DNA from: JAKVBH01 sp049800955
Lineage (GTDB): Bacteria > Pseudomonadota > Alphaproteobacteria > Rhodobacterales > Rhodobacteraceae
Reading direction: 5' to 3'
Length of the DNA: 64,000 bases
NCBI RefSeq assembly: GCF_049800955.1
Contig: NZ_JBNAGA010000002.1
Span: forward strand, 558,001-622,000
In this document: piece after piece, positions 45,550 to 52,785 of the stretch
How positions within the stretch are numbered: position 1 is the stretch's first letter
How the letters are laid out: each line of letters starts with the position of its first letter
Program-made: the position numbers and the translations under genes
The notes under the pieces: generated by a model
Told to the model about the DNA's origin: nothing
The model's input: the letters and a program-made list of their open reading frames with translations, nothing else
Databases searched by the model: none

Positions 45550-45954
45550 TCACATCTCTCCAAAGCTGGGCGCGCGCGGTTTCGTCACCGGGGGGACGCG
45601 CGCAATGCAATTTCGTTTCAGGTGTTCGGGCCGGGTCCGCCACGGGATCAGCCCATCTTTTGTGTCACGATAGAGGCTTGCGGCTTCCACGATCAGGTCT
45701 GGATGCGACGCCTCGTGGAAATTCCCGTAAATATAGGTCCAGCGATCCTCGCCGCCGCGAAAGCCCACGGAGCAGCCGTAGTCGCAGTTTTGCAGGCATT
45801 CGACCGGCAAAAGCGTCACCCCTTCGGGCATGTCGCGGGCGCGCAGTTCCTCGTACATGCGCGTGCCGGGGCGTTCGCCGTCTCCGGTCGTTTCCGTGCC
45901 GCGCAGGCATTTGATACAGACAAGGATTTCGACCCCGTCTTTTGTGTCTGACAT
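45550..45954 (-). CDS. DUF1636 metal-binding protein, first gene of the riboswitch operon
   Basis: A 134-residue cytoplasmic protein of the DUF1636 family, ferredoxin-like by its cysteines: ILVCIKCLRG near the N-terminus, then ECLQNCDYGC near residue 53. These four to five cysteines could hold a metal ion or 2Fe-2S cluster. The family is repeatedly found next to cobW and cobN in alphaproteobacteria, suggesting a role in cobalt handling or electron supply to cobalt reduction; that is inference. The start ATG at 45954 has GGAGGAGG upstream, next to a hairpin that could be controlled by the riboswitch. Confidence 0.85.
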   Translation of the reverse strand: MSDTKDGVEILVCIKCLRGTETTGDGERPGTRMYEELRARDMPEGVTLLPVECLQNCDYGCSVGFRGGEDRWTYIYGNFHEASHPDLIVEAASLYRDTKDGLIPWRTRPEHLKRNCIARVPPVTKPRAPSFGEM

Positions 45955-46001
45955 ATTATCCTCCTCCGGGGCACCCCGCCCGGGCTATCGTTTCCATTGC
46001 A

Positions 46002-46165
46002 GATGGCAGGTCTCCTGGCTCGCAGCTCGACGCTTTCCCTGACCTTCCCAGACCGACTTCCGGCCCAGTGGCTTTCTCAAGGATCGCTCGCCGCTCACAG
46101 TTGCGGGGGCAGCCGCGGGGTTTCACCGCGTTCCCTTTTCATGCGCCAAAACGGGCGCAACCATC
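46002..46165 (-). promoter_or_regulatory. cobalamin riboswitch
   Basis: On the minus strand the aptamer reads from GATGG (P1 5' strand, 46165-46161), through AAAAGGGAA and GTGAAA, the core CTGCCCCCGCAACTG, then GCCACTG and the B12 box AGCCAGGAGACCTGCC, to CCATC (P1 3' strand). All consensus blocks are present and in order. It precedes the DUF1636-cobW-cobN operon; between it and the start codon, CCGGG/CCCGG can form a hairpin next to the GGAGGAGG ribosome-binding site, suggesting translational control by cobalamin. Confidence 0.95.
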
Positions 46166-46196
46166 GGGGCCGACATTGCTCAGCGCGCGCGGGATT

Positions 46197-46213
46197 TGTC
46201 AATGTGCATTGAC
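46197..46213. promoter_or_regulatory. perfect palindrome overlapping a -35 element in the cob divergent region
   Basis: GTCAATG (46198-46204) and CATTGAC (46207-46213) form a perfect 7-bp inverted repeat with a 2-base spacer. The minus-strand TTGACA (46202-46197) overlaps it and could be the -35 of the riboswitch operon. A DNA-binding regulator would be expected to act here; which one is unknown. Confidence 0.55.
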
Positions 46214-46263
46214 GTCGCCGGGCCCCGGTGCCACGTCTGGGCAAATGCACGAGGAGGCCCCCA

Positions 46264-46872
46264 ATGGATGACGTCACCGCCCGCCACAATGAGAAGATGC
46301 GCAAGATCAAAGCCGCGCGCGATCGCATGATGGAGACCAAGACCGAAGAGAAAGGTCTGATCATGGTCCATACCGGGCCGGGCAAGGGCAAAAGCTCGTC
46401 TGGCTTTGGCATGGTGATGCGCTGTATTTCCCATGGCATTCCCGCCGCCGTCGTGCAGTTCATCAAGGGCAATTGGGCCACGGGCGAAAAGACGTTCCTG
46501 CGCGAGCGCTTCGCCGACGAGGTGCGATTTTTCGTGTCTGGCGAGGGCTTTACCTGGGAGACACAGGACCGCGAGCGCGACATTGCCGCGGCTCAAAACG
46601 GCTGGAAGATTGCCAAGGAGCAAATTCTTGACCCTGACATCCAGTTCGTCCTGCTCGATGAGATCAACATCGCGCTGCGCTATGACTACCTCGATATCGA
46701 CGAGGTGGTGGATTTTCTGCTCAATGAAAAGCCAGAGATGACCCATGTCGTCCTGACCGGGCGCAACGCCAAGCCCGAGCTCATCGAGGCCGCTGATCTG
46801 GTGACGGAGATGACGCTCGTGAAACATCCGTTCAAAGAAGGCGTCAAAGCGCAAAAAGGGATCGAGTTCTGA
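46264..46872 (+). CDS. cobO: cob(I)yrinic acid a,c-diamide adenosyltransferase
   Basis: Transfers the adenosyl group from ATP to Co(I) corrinoid, giving the organometallic bond. The 202 residues start MDDVTARHNEKM at the ATG at 46264, with GAGGAGG upstream. The P-loop is HTGPGKGKSSSGFG near residue 37; VLLDEINIALRYDYL and HVVLTGRNAKPELI follow. It is the CobO/BtuR type. It is divergent from the riboswitch-led operon and has its own short leader; no second riboswitch is visible. Confidence 0.97.
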   Translation: MDDVTARHNEKMRKIKAARDRMMETKTEEKGLIMVHTGPGKGKSSSGFGMVMRCISHGIPAAVVQFIKGNWATGEKTFLRERFADEVRFFVSGEGFTWETQDRERDIAAAQNGWKIAKEQILDPDIQFVLLDEINIALRYDYLDIDEVVDFLLNEKPEMTHVVLTGRNAKPELIEAADLVTEMTLVKHPFKEGVKAQKGIEF

Positions 46873-46875
46873 TCT

Positions 46876-47679
46876 GTGCCGGACCCTGCTCATGTTGTGC
46901 AGTACCGGGTGACGCTCCGGGGGGTCTCACCTGACCGGATATTGCGGCTTGCCGTGTTTGCTGATCTGCATGGCTGTTCGCCCTTCATGGCACCTGATCG
47001 CATAGAGGCTCTCGTGGATCAGACGAACGGGCTGGGCGCGGATCTCATCCTGCTTTTGGGCGATTACGTCGGGCATGTCTTGGGAGGCCGTGGGGCGGCT
47101 CCCGCAGCGACGGCCATGTTGCTCAAAGGTTTAAGCGCTCCGCTTGGGGTTTATGCGGTTTTTGGCAACCATGATTGGGCCGATGACGCGGTGGCGCGCC
47201 AAACACGCCAACCCAGTCATTGGCACAGCGCGTTTGAAGCCGCTGGCATCGCGTGTCTCAACAATGATGTGATCCGCTTGGCCGCGCCATGGGGCCATGT
47301 GCAACTTGCAGGCCTCGATTCGCAGCGTGCCTTCTCCTCGATATGGCCCGGGCCCGTGGAAGGTGCGGATGATCTGGAGGCGGTGCTGGCCAAGCTTTCG
47401 CCCGACGATCCGTGCATCCTGATGGCCCATGAGCCGGATGTGTTCCCGGATGTGCCCGACCATATTGACCTGACCCTCTCCGGCCATACCCATGGCGGAC
47501 AGATCGCGCCTTTCGGTCTCCCGCTGATCGTGCCCTCCAAATATGGCCGTCGTTATGCCTATGGCCATCACTGTGACGGGGCAAAACATCTTCTGGTTTC
47601 AGGCGGTTTGGGCTATTCAAAGCTGCCCGTGCGTCTGGGCCGGCCGCCGGAGTTGGTCATGGTCGAGGTCGCGGTATAA
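46876..47679 (+). CDS. metallophosphoesterase
   Basis: A 267-residue calcineurin-like phosphoesterase of the YkuE/LpxH-like metallophosphoesterase superfamily. Metal-ligand motifs are all present: VFADLHG near residue 27, LLLGDYVG near 60, VFGNHDW near 95, LMAHEPD and SGHTHGGQ near 200. The GTG start at 46876 is 3 bases after the cobO stop, so it is cotranscribed with cobO. Many such enzymes lie next to membrane proteins; no signal peptide is seen. Substrate unknown (nucleotide, phospholipid or phosphodiester). Confidence 0.93.
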   Translation: MPDPAHVVQYRVTLRGVSPDRILRLAVFADLHGCSPFMAPDRIEALVDQTNGLGADLILLLGDYVGHVLGGRGAAPAATAMLLKGLSAPLGVYAVFGNHDWADDAVARQTRQPSHWHSAFEAAGIACLNNDVIRLAAPWGHVQLAGLDSQRAFSSIWPGPVEGADDLEAVLAKLSPDDPCILMAHEPDVFPDVPDHIDLTLSGHTHGGQIAPFGLPLIVPSKYGRRYAYGHHCDGAKHLLVSGGLGYSKLPVRLGRPPELVMVEVAV

Positions 47680-47715
47680 TGGGCGGGTCCAAGCAATGAT
47701 GAGAAGCGCGCGTTC

Positions 47716-48183
47716 ATGATCATCGGTCACCTGCCTGCGGGGTATCTGCTCGCTTCTGCGCTCGACAAGAGCTTCGATGAGGATCCGCTGATCTGGTGGG
47801 CGATCCTTGTGGGTGCGGTTCTGCCCGATCTGGATATGGTGTGGTTTTTCCTCGTGGACCGGGGCGCGGTGCATCATCACAGCTACATCACCCATGATCC
47901 AACGCTTTGGGTGGCCGTGTTTCTGCTCGGGCTGACGCTTTCGTCACGCGCGCTGATCGGGCTGGGGCTGGGGACCTTGTTGCATGTCGCCCTCGATACG
48001 CCGTTGGGAGCGATCTGTTGGGGCTATGGCAACCTGTCTCTCTGCGGACCGGCGATTGTCGTCCCCGCGACGCAATCGCACTGGATTTTGTCTTTCCTGC
48101 TGCATTGGACGTTTGCGGTTGAGCTTGTGGTGGTTGCTCTTGCCATCCGGGTCTATTGGAAGCGCCCGCGCAGCTCCGAATAG
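47716..48183 (+). CDS. DUF457-type membrane-bound hydrolase-like protein
   Basis: A 155-residue inner-membrane protein of the DUF457 / YdjM family, often annotated as membrane-bound metal-dependent hydrolase. It has IGHLPAGYLLASAL at the N-terminus, LVGAVLPDLDMVWFF, HHHSYITH near residue 55, and HVALDTPLG near 93; these His/Asp residues are the proposed metal site. Four hydrophobic segments are visible. It lies 36 bases after the metallophosphoesterase gene and probably shares its transcript. Function unproven. Confidence 0.88.
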   Translation: MIIGHLPAGYLLASALDKSFDEDPLIWWAILVGAVLPDLDMVWFFLVDRGAVHHHSYITHDPTLWVAVFLLGLTLSSRALIGLGLGTLLHVALDTPLGAICWGYGNLSLCGPAIVVPATQSHWILSFLLHWTFAVELVVVALAIRVYWKRPRSSE

Positions 48184-48258
48184 CGTATTGCCCCGACGCT
48201 CTTCTTGACGAAAGAGGCCAGTTGGTATGTGGTCCGGGGACTTGCGAGGGGGCCTGCC

Positions 48259-49377
48259 ATGTATCAGCCAGCACTTACCGGATCCGGCGTGTTCACGCCG
48301 CAGCAAACGATAACAAATGACGAGCTGGTTGTGGCGTTCAACGCCTATGCCGATCTGTGGAACGAGGAAAACGCAGGGGCGATTGCCTCGGGTGCGTGTG
48401 AAGCCATGGCGCAGTCTTCCTCGGATTTCATCGTGTCAGCATCCGGTATCGAACAGCGCTTTGTCATGGATAAGGAGGGCGTCCTTGATCCCAAGCGCAT
48501 GTTCCCGCGCCTCGCGGCCCGCACGGATGATGCGCCGGGCATCATGGCGGAGATGGGCCTGGATGCCGCGCGTCAGGCGTTGGCGCAGGCAGGCCGGTCT
48601 GGCGAGGAGATCGATTGTGTGATCTGTGCGGCCTCCAACCATGAGCGCGCCTATCCCGCGATTGCGATTGAGATCCAGAAGCTTCTGGGTGCGGGCGGTT
48701 TTGCCTTTGACATGAACGTGGCCTGCTCTTCCGCCACCTTCGGCATTCAGGCGGCAGCCGACATGGTCCGCTCGGGTTCGGTGCGCCGCGCTCTGGTGAT
48801 CTGCCCGGAAATTTGCTCGGCCCATCTCGAATGGCGTGACCGTGACTGCCATTTCATCTTCGGTGATGTCGCCACCGCTGTTGTCGTCGAGCGCGCTGAA
48901 GACGCACAGGGTGCGCATTTCCTCGTGAAAGGCACCCGCTGCGCCACCGAGTTTTCCAACAACATCCGAAACAACAACGGCTTTTTGCGGCGCACGCGCG
49001 ATCAGATGGAAGATCGCCGCGACATGCAGTTCATGCAAAATGGCCGCAAGGTCTTCAAAGAGGTTTTGCCCATGGTCTCGGCCCATATCGCCGGGCATAT
49101 GGACGAGGCGGGCTGGTCTGCGGCGGATCTGAAGCGGCTCTGGCTGCATCAGGCGAACAAGACGATGAACGATTTCATTGGCAAGAAGGTTCTGGGCCGT
49201 GTGCCGGAGCCGGGGGAGCAACCCAATATTCTGCAAGACTATGCCAATACGTCTTCTGCCGGCTCGATCATCGCCTTTGCCAAACATTCAGACGACATGG
49301 CGCCGGGCGATCGCGGTGTGATCTGTTCGTTTGGGGCGCGCTATTCGGTTGGCTCTGTTCTGGTCGAGCGCGCCTGA
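48259..49377 (+). CDS. beta-ketoacyl-ACP synthase III-like (KAS III) protein
   Basis: A 372-residue thiolase-fold condensing enzyme related to FabH. The catalytic triad is present: Cys in MNVACSSATFG near residue 155, His in LWLHQANKTMN near residue 297, and Asn in DYANTSSAGS near 330. It is about 50 residues longer than standard FabH, with an insertion around residues 25-60 (ending SSSDFIVSASG). Start ATG at 48259 has GAGGGGG upstream; an earlier in-frame ATG at 48205 is not favoured. It need not be the housekeeping FabH, which usually lies beside plsX; a different acyl or acetyl substrate is possible. Its 3' end overlaps a convergent esterase gene by 37 bases. Confidence 0.88.
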   Translation: MYQPALTGSGVFTPQQTITNDELVVAFNAYADLWNEENAGAIASGACEAMAQSSSDFIVSASGIEQRFVMDKEGVLDPKRMFPRLAARTDDAPGIMAEMGLDAARQALAQAGRSGEEIDCVICAASNHERAYPAIAIEIQKLLGAGGFAFDMNVACSSATFGIQAAADMVRSGSVRRALVICPEICSAHLEWRDRDCHFIFGDVATAVVVERAEDAQGAHFLVKGTRCATEFSNNIRNNNGFLRRTRDQMEDRRDMQFMQNGRKVFKEVLPMVSAHIAGHMDEAGWSAADLKRLWLHQANKTMNDFIGKKVLGRVPEPGEQPNILQDYANTSSAGSIIAFAKHSDDMAPGDRGVICSFGARYSVGSVLVERA

Positions 49378-50069
49378 ACACCCGCTTTGATGTGTTGGGC
49401 GAGGATCACTGCCCATAGGGCATAGAGCTGTTCGCTGGGATGGAACCCGTCCTGCGCCACGAGATCCTCGGTCATGGGAAGATCAAAAGCGAGATGATGC
49501 GCCTCGGGTGTTTGGGCACAGATCTCCTGCAAGGCTCTGTCGAACTGAGCGGCCCGGTTGCCGAGCGTGCGCCGCAAGGGATTGGGCAAGAGAGGAAAAG
49601 CGCCCATGGGCGGCACTCCACAGGCGATGATGTGTTGTGTGTTGTTCTCTTTGGTGAGACGCACAAGTAGCGCGGCATAGGATTGCCGCCATTTCGCAAG
49701 TGGCATCCCGTTTTTGACGTCGTTGACCCCCAGCGCCACAACCGCCACATCGCAAGGAAAAACGGGCGCGCGCGCCATCTCCGACAAGGTGCTGCGCGTG
49801 GTTGCACCTGAGCGCGCAGTCAGTCGCCAGTGCACGGTAAAGTCGCGGGCCAGAGCCGTTGTGAGCTGCCCGGCCAGTGCCTTGTCTTGCGTGGATGCGC
49901 CGACGCCTGCGGCGGAACTGTCGCCCAGGATCAAGAGGCTCAGGGGCGGACCAGCCCCGATCCGGCCCTCGCGCGGCCCCGGCGGTTCAGGCAGGCGTGT
50001 GGCGCGGGCGGCGACAAAGAGCCCTTGGGCGACAAGCAGCGGCAGCAGAGCGAGGGAGCGCAGCGTCAT
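49341..50069 (-). CDS. SGNH/GDSL-family esterase
   Basis: A 242-residue exported esterase. An N-terminal hydrophobic segment (residues 1-22) could be a signal peptide or anchor. The SGNH blocks are visible: LLILGDSSAAGVGA (Ser) near 47, the Gly-containing block around SGATTRSTL, ALGVNDVKNG (Asn) and DGFHPSEQLYALWA (His) near the C-terminus. The catalytic Ser-Asp-His set is therefore intact. Start at the ATG at 50069. The 3' end overlaps the convergent ketosynthase gene by 37 bases. Substrate not predictable; lipid or polysaccharide deacylation is common in this family. Confidence 0.9.
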   Translation of the reverse strand: MTLRSLALLPLLVAQGLFVAARATRLPEPPGPREGRIGAGPPLSLLILGDSSAAGVGASTQDKALAGQLTTALARDFTVHWRLTARSGATTRSTLSEMARAPVFPCDVAVVALGVNDVKNGMPLAKWRQSYAALLVRLTKENNTQHIIACGVPPMGAFPLLPNPLRRTLGNRAAQFDRALQEICAQTPEAHHLAFDLPMTEDLVAQDGFHPSEQLYALWAVILAQHIKAGVQARSTRTEPTE

Positions 50070-50079
50070 GACATCGCGC

Positions 50080-50661
50080 CTAGCGATCCCCGACCGCGTC
50101 GCGCCAATGCCTGCGGCACAGGCTGACGTAGGTCTCATTGCCGCCGATCTGGATCTGATCACCGTCCGTGACGACCTTGCCCGCGCCATCGCGGCGGATC
50201 ACCATGGTGGCTTTGCGCCCGCAATGGCAGATCGTGCGCACTTCGCGCATCTCATCAGCCAGCGCCAGCAGAGCGGCCGAGCCGGGGAAGAGCTTGCCGC
50301 GAAAATCGACGCGCAGGCCATAGCACATGACAGGCACGCCCAGATCATCGACGGCCTGGGCCAATTGCCAGACCTGCGGCTCTTCGAGAAACTGCGCCTC
50401 ATCGACAAAGACACAGGCCACTGCGCCGCGCCCCAGACGCGCCTCGATACGGGCGAAGAGATCATCACCCTCTGCGTAAGTGTCTGCCTCGGCTCCGATG
50501 CCAATGCGCGACCCGATCCGCCCCGCCCCGGCGCGCCCATCGCGCGCATAGGTCAGAAGGTAAGGCTCCATGCCGCGTTCGCGGTAGTTATGGGCGGCTT
50601 GCAAAAGCAAGGTGCTCTTGCCTGCGTTCATCGTCGAGAAGTGAAAGTAAAGCTTGGCCAT
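50080..50661 (-). CDS. tdk: thymidine kinase (type II)
   Basis: Salvages thymidine to dTMP with ATP. The 193 residues start MAKLYFHFSTMNAGKSTLLLQ, containing the type II P-loop, at the ATG at 50661. VFVDEAQFL and the zinc cysteines (CHCGRKA and SLCRRHW) are present. It lies 10 bases upstream of the esterase gene on the same strand, so the two are likely cotranscribed. The start region is divergent from the small regulator-like gene at 50772. Confidence 0.95.
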   Translation of the reverse strand: MAKLYFHFSTMNAGKSTLLLQAAHNYRERGMEPYLLTYARDGRAGAGRIGSRIGIGAEADTYAEGDDLFARIEARLGRGAVACVFVDEAQFLEEPQVWQLAQAVDDLGVPVMCYGLRVDFRGKLFPGSAALLALADEMREVRTICHCGRKATMVIRRDGAGKVVTDGDQIQIGGNETYVSLCRRHWRDAVGDR

Positions 50662-50725
50662 GCCCTTTACTGCCTCAGCGTTAACAACGGACGCAAGGGG
50701 AGGGTAGCATTCCCAAGAAAAAGCG

Positions 50726-50738
50726 TTACACCGTGTAA
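50726..50738. promoter_or_regulatory. perfect palindrome TTACAC-C-GTGTAA upstream of divergent genes
   Basis: TTACAC (50726-50731) and GTGTAA (50733-50738) form a perfect 6-bp inverted repeat with a single-base centre. It lies between tdk and the divergent small DNA-binding-like gene, 33 bases from the latter's start. Such operators are often bound by the adjacent regulator. Confidence 0.5.
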
Positions 50739-50771
50739 AAGTAATGGGTTGAGAACGCGGGGCCATTCGTG

Positions 50772-51230
50772 ATGAGCACGATGCGCAGTTACTTGAAGAA
50801 ACACACTGAAGCTTTGGTGAAGGACGTGGGCATTGAGCCCGCGTGTGATCTGACCGGTAAGTCCAAGGCGACCTTGGGGCGGTATTATTCGGACAATGAT
50901 GAGCATGCGGATCGGTTCATGCCGATTGATGCGGTGGCCCAACTGGAAGAAGCCGCGTCTTTTCCCCATGTCACATCCGCCCTCGCGGAATTGAAGGGGA
51001 TCACGCTGAGCTTTGATTCCGAGCGCCGCAACTCGGACAAAAAGGGCGGCGTAAACAGCGATGTGATCGCGCTGAGCCAACGCTTCGGCATGCTCATGGC
51101 GGAGTATCACGAATCCATTGAAGATGGTGTCATCACGGTCAATGAGGCGAAGCGTTTATTGAAGGAAACGCTGGCGTTGCAGCAAGTCCTGATCGATATG
51201 AAGCTTCATCTGGAAGACGAGACCACCTGA
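50772..51230 (+). CDS. small putative DNA-binding protein of unknown function
   Basis: A 152-residue protein without a clear family match. The N-terminal part (about 15-45, with DLTGKSKATLGRYYS) has helix-turn-helix character, similar in outline to phage CII-type regulators. The remaining part is helical with charged surfaces (RLLKETLALQQVLIDMKLHL), suggesting oligomerisation. A GTG three bases upstream is an alternative start. It stands alone, divergent from tdk, with the palindrome above in its promoter region. Widespread conservation would argue against phage origin, but no phage genes are adjacent. Likely a core regulator; function not assigned. Confidence 0.7.
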   Translation: MSTMRSYLKKHTEALVKDVGIEPACDLTGKSKATLGRYYSDNDEHADRFMPIDAVAQLEEAASFPHVTSALAELKGITLSFDSERRNSDKKGGVNSDVIALSQRFGMLMAEYHESIEDGVITVNEAKRLLKETLALQQVLIDMKLHLEDETT

Positions 51231-51271
51231 TCTCAACACCTGAAATGTGCGGCTGCGCCGCGCTGGTTTGA

Positions 51272-51290
51272 GCGCGCATGATATGCGCGC
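51272..51290. terminator. GC-rich hairpin after the small regulator-like gene
   Basis: GCGCGCAT (51272-51279) and ATGCGCGC (51283-51290) form a perfect stem with a 3-base loop. It has no T-run, so termination is likely but not certain. The dispersed repeat copy C follows. Confidence 0.45.
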
Positions 51291-51295
51291 GGATA

Positions 51296-51352
51296 GGGGG
51301 CTTTGCCCCGCCGCCTTCGGCGTCTCCCCAGAGTTTTTGGGCAAGATGAAGG
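51296..51352. repeat. dispersed intergenic repeat, copy C
   Basis: GGGGCTTTGCCCC hairpin, GCCGCCTTCGGCGT hairpin, CTCCCCAGAGTTTTT, GGCAAGATGAAGG. It lies between the end of a plus-strand gene and the 3' end of rimO. Confidence 0.75.
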
Positions 51353-51409
51353 ATGTGAAGGTGCTGCGTTCTTTCGCGGACGTCAGATATCGGGCTGCGT
51401 CTAGGGGTG

Positions 51410-52780
51410 TTAGCTTTTCACACGGGTGCCCCAGAGATCATATTCGGAATGCTCGTCAATCTCAACGCGCAGGATATCGCCGGGAGACAGGTCTGCGAAA
51501 TCTTCATCGATAAAGAGGTTACCGTCGATTTCGGGAGCGTCGGCCATGGTTCGGCATGTGGCGGCCTCGTCATCAACCTCATCCACGATGACATCGCAGA
51601 TTGTGCCGACTTTCGCGGCGAGTTTGGCCTCTGAAATGCTTTGTGCTTTGGCCATGAAGCGCTCCCAGCGCTCCTGCTTGATCTCTTCCGGGACGTGATC
51701 GGGCAGCAGATTGGAGCGTGCGCCCTCGACGTTTTCATATTGGAAGCATCCGACACGGTCGAGCTGTGCTTCGTCCATCCAATCGAGGAGTGTTTGGAAT
51801 TCCTCCTCGGTCTCACCGGGATAGCCGACGATGAAGGTTGAGCGCAGTGTGATCTGCGGGCAGATGCGGCGCCAATCGGCAATTCTGTCGAGCGTTTTCT
51901 CCGCAGCGGCGGGTCGTGCCATGCGGCGCAACGTTTCGGGATGGGCGTGTTGGAAGGGAATATCGAGGTAGGGCAGCAGGCCATTTTCGGGTTCTGCCAT
52001 GGCGTCAATGATCTGGGCCACATGCGGGTAGGGGTAGACGTAGTGCAGGCGGACCCATGCACCGAGCGTGCCCAGATCGCGGGCCAGCTCAAGGAAGGGG
52101 AATTTCGCGTCGCGCTCTTTCCAATCGGTGCCGTAAGCAGAGGTGTCCTGACTGATGACGAGCAGTTCGCGCACCCCTGCCTCCACCAATTTCTCAGCTT
52201 CGCGCATCACTGCCTTATGGGGGCGGGACGAAAGCTTGCCGCGCATATCCGGGATGATGCAAAACTTGCAGGTATGATTGCAGCCCTCTGAAATCTTGAG
52301 GTAGCTGTAGTGCCGTGGCGTCAGGCTCACGCCGGTTGCGGGGAGCAGATCAATGAAAGGGTCAGGTGCGGGCGGGACGACGCCATGCACGGCATCAAGC
52401 ACTTGCTCGTATTGCTGTGGACCCGTCACGGCGAGGACCTTGGGATGTGCGCCTGTGATGTAGTCCGGCTCTGCGCCCAGACAGCCTGTCACGATAACCT
52501 TGCCGTTTTCCTGAAGCGCCTCGCCGATGGCCTCAAGGCTTTCAACCTTGGCGCTGTCCAGGAAGCCGCAGGTGTTCACGATCACAGCATCTGCCCCGCC
52601 GTAATCCGGTGAGATGCCATAGCCTTCCGCGCGCAGACGCGTGAGGATGCGTTCGCTGTCCACAAGGGCTTTGGGGCAGCCAAGCGAGACCATGCCAATG
52701 GTCGGTTGGCCCTCACGGCGGCTCTCGCCGATCTGCGCATTGGCGAGATCGGGGCGAAGGTCAGGTGGGTTTTGTGGCAT
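51410..52780 (-). CDS. rimO: ribosomal protein uS12 methylthiotransferase
   Basis: Radical-SAM enzyme that adds a methylthio group to an aspartate in ribosomal protein S12. The 456 residues contain the N-terminal MTTase cysteines (SLGCPKALVDSE, NTCGFLDSA and TGCLG), the radical-SAM motif CNHTCKFC near residue 168, and a C-terminal TRAM domain ending HSEYDLWG. Full length. It lies 5 bases downstream of gcrA and probably shares its transcript. Confidence 0.97.
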   Translation of the reverse strand: MPQNPPDLRPDLANAQIGESRREGQPTIGMVSLGCPKALVDSERILTRLRAEGYGISPDYGGADAVIVNTCGFLDSAKVESLEAIGEALQENGKVIVTGCLGAEPDYITGAHPKVLAVTGPQQYEQVLDAVHGVVPPAPDPFIDLLPATGVSLTPRHYSYLKISEGCNHTCKFCIIPDMRGKLSSRPHKAVMREAEKLVEAGVRELLVISQDTSAYGTDWKERDAKFPFLELARDLGTLGAWVRLHYVYPYPHVAQIIDAMAEPENGLLPYLDIPFQHAHPETLRRMARPAAAEKTLDRIADWRRICPQITLRSTFIVGYPGETEEEFQTLLDWMDEAQLDRVGCFQYENVEGARSNLLPDHVPEEIKQERWERFMAKAQSISEAKLAAKVGTICDVIVDEVDDEAATCRTMADAPEIDGNLFIDEDFADLSPGDILRVEIDEHSEYDLWGTRVKS

Positions 52781-52785
52781 CGGCG

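Noticed and set aside
50772..51230. CII-like gene considered as evidence of a prophage
   Set aside because: No integrase, structural or lysis gene is nearby, and flanking genes are ordinary chromosomal genes.
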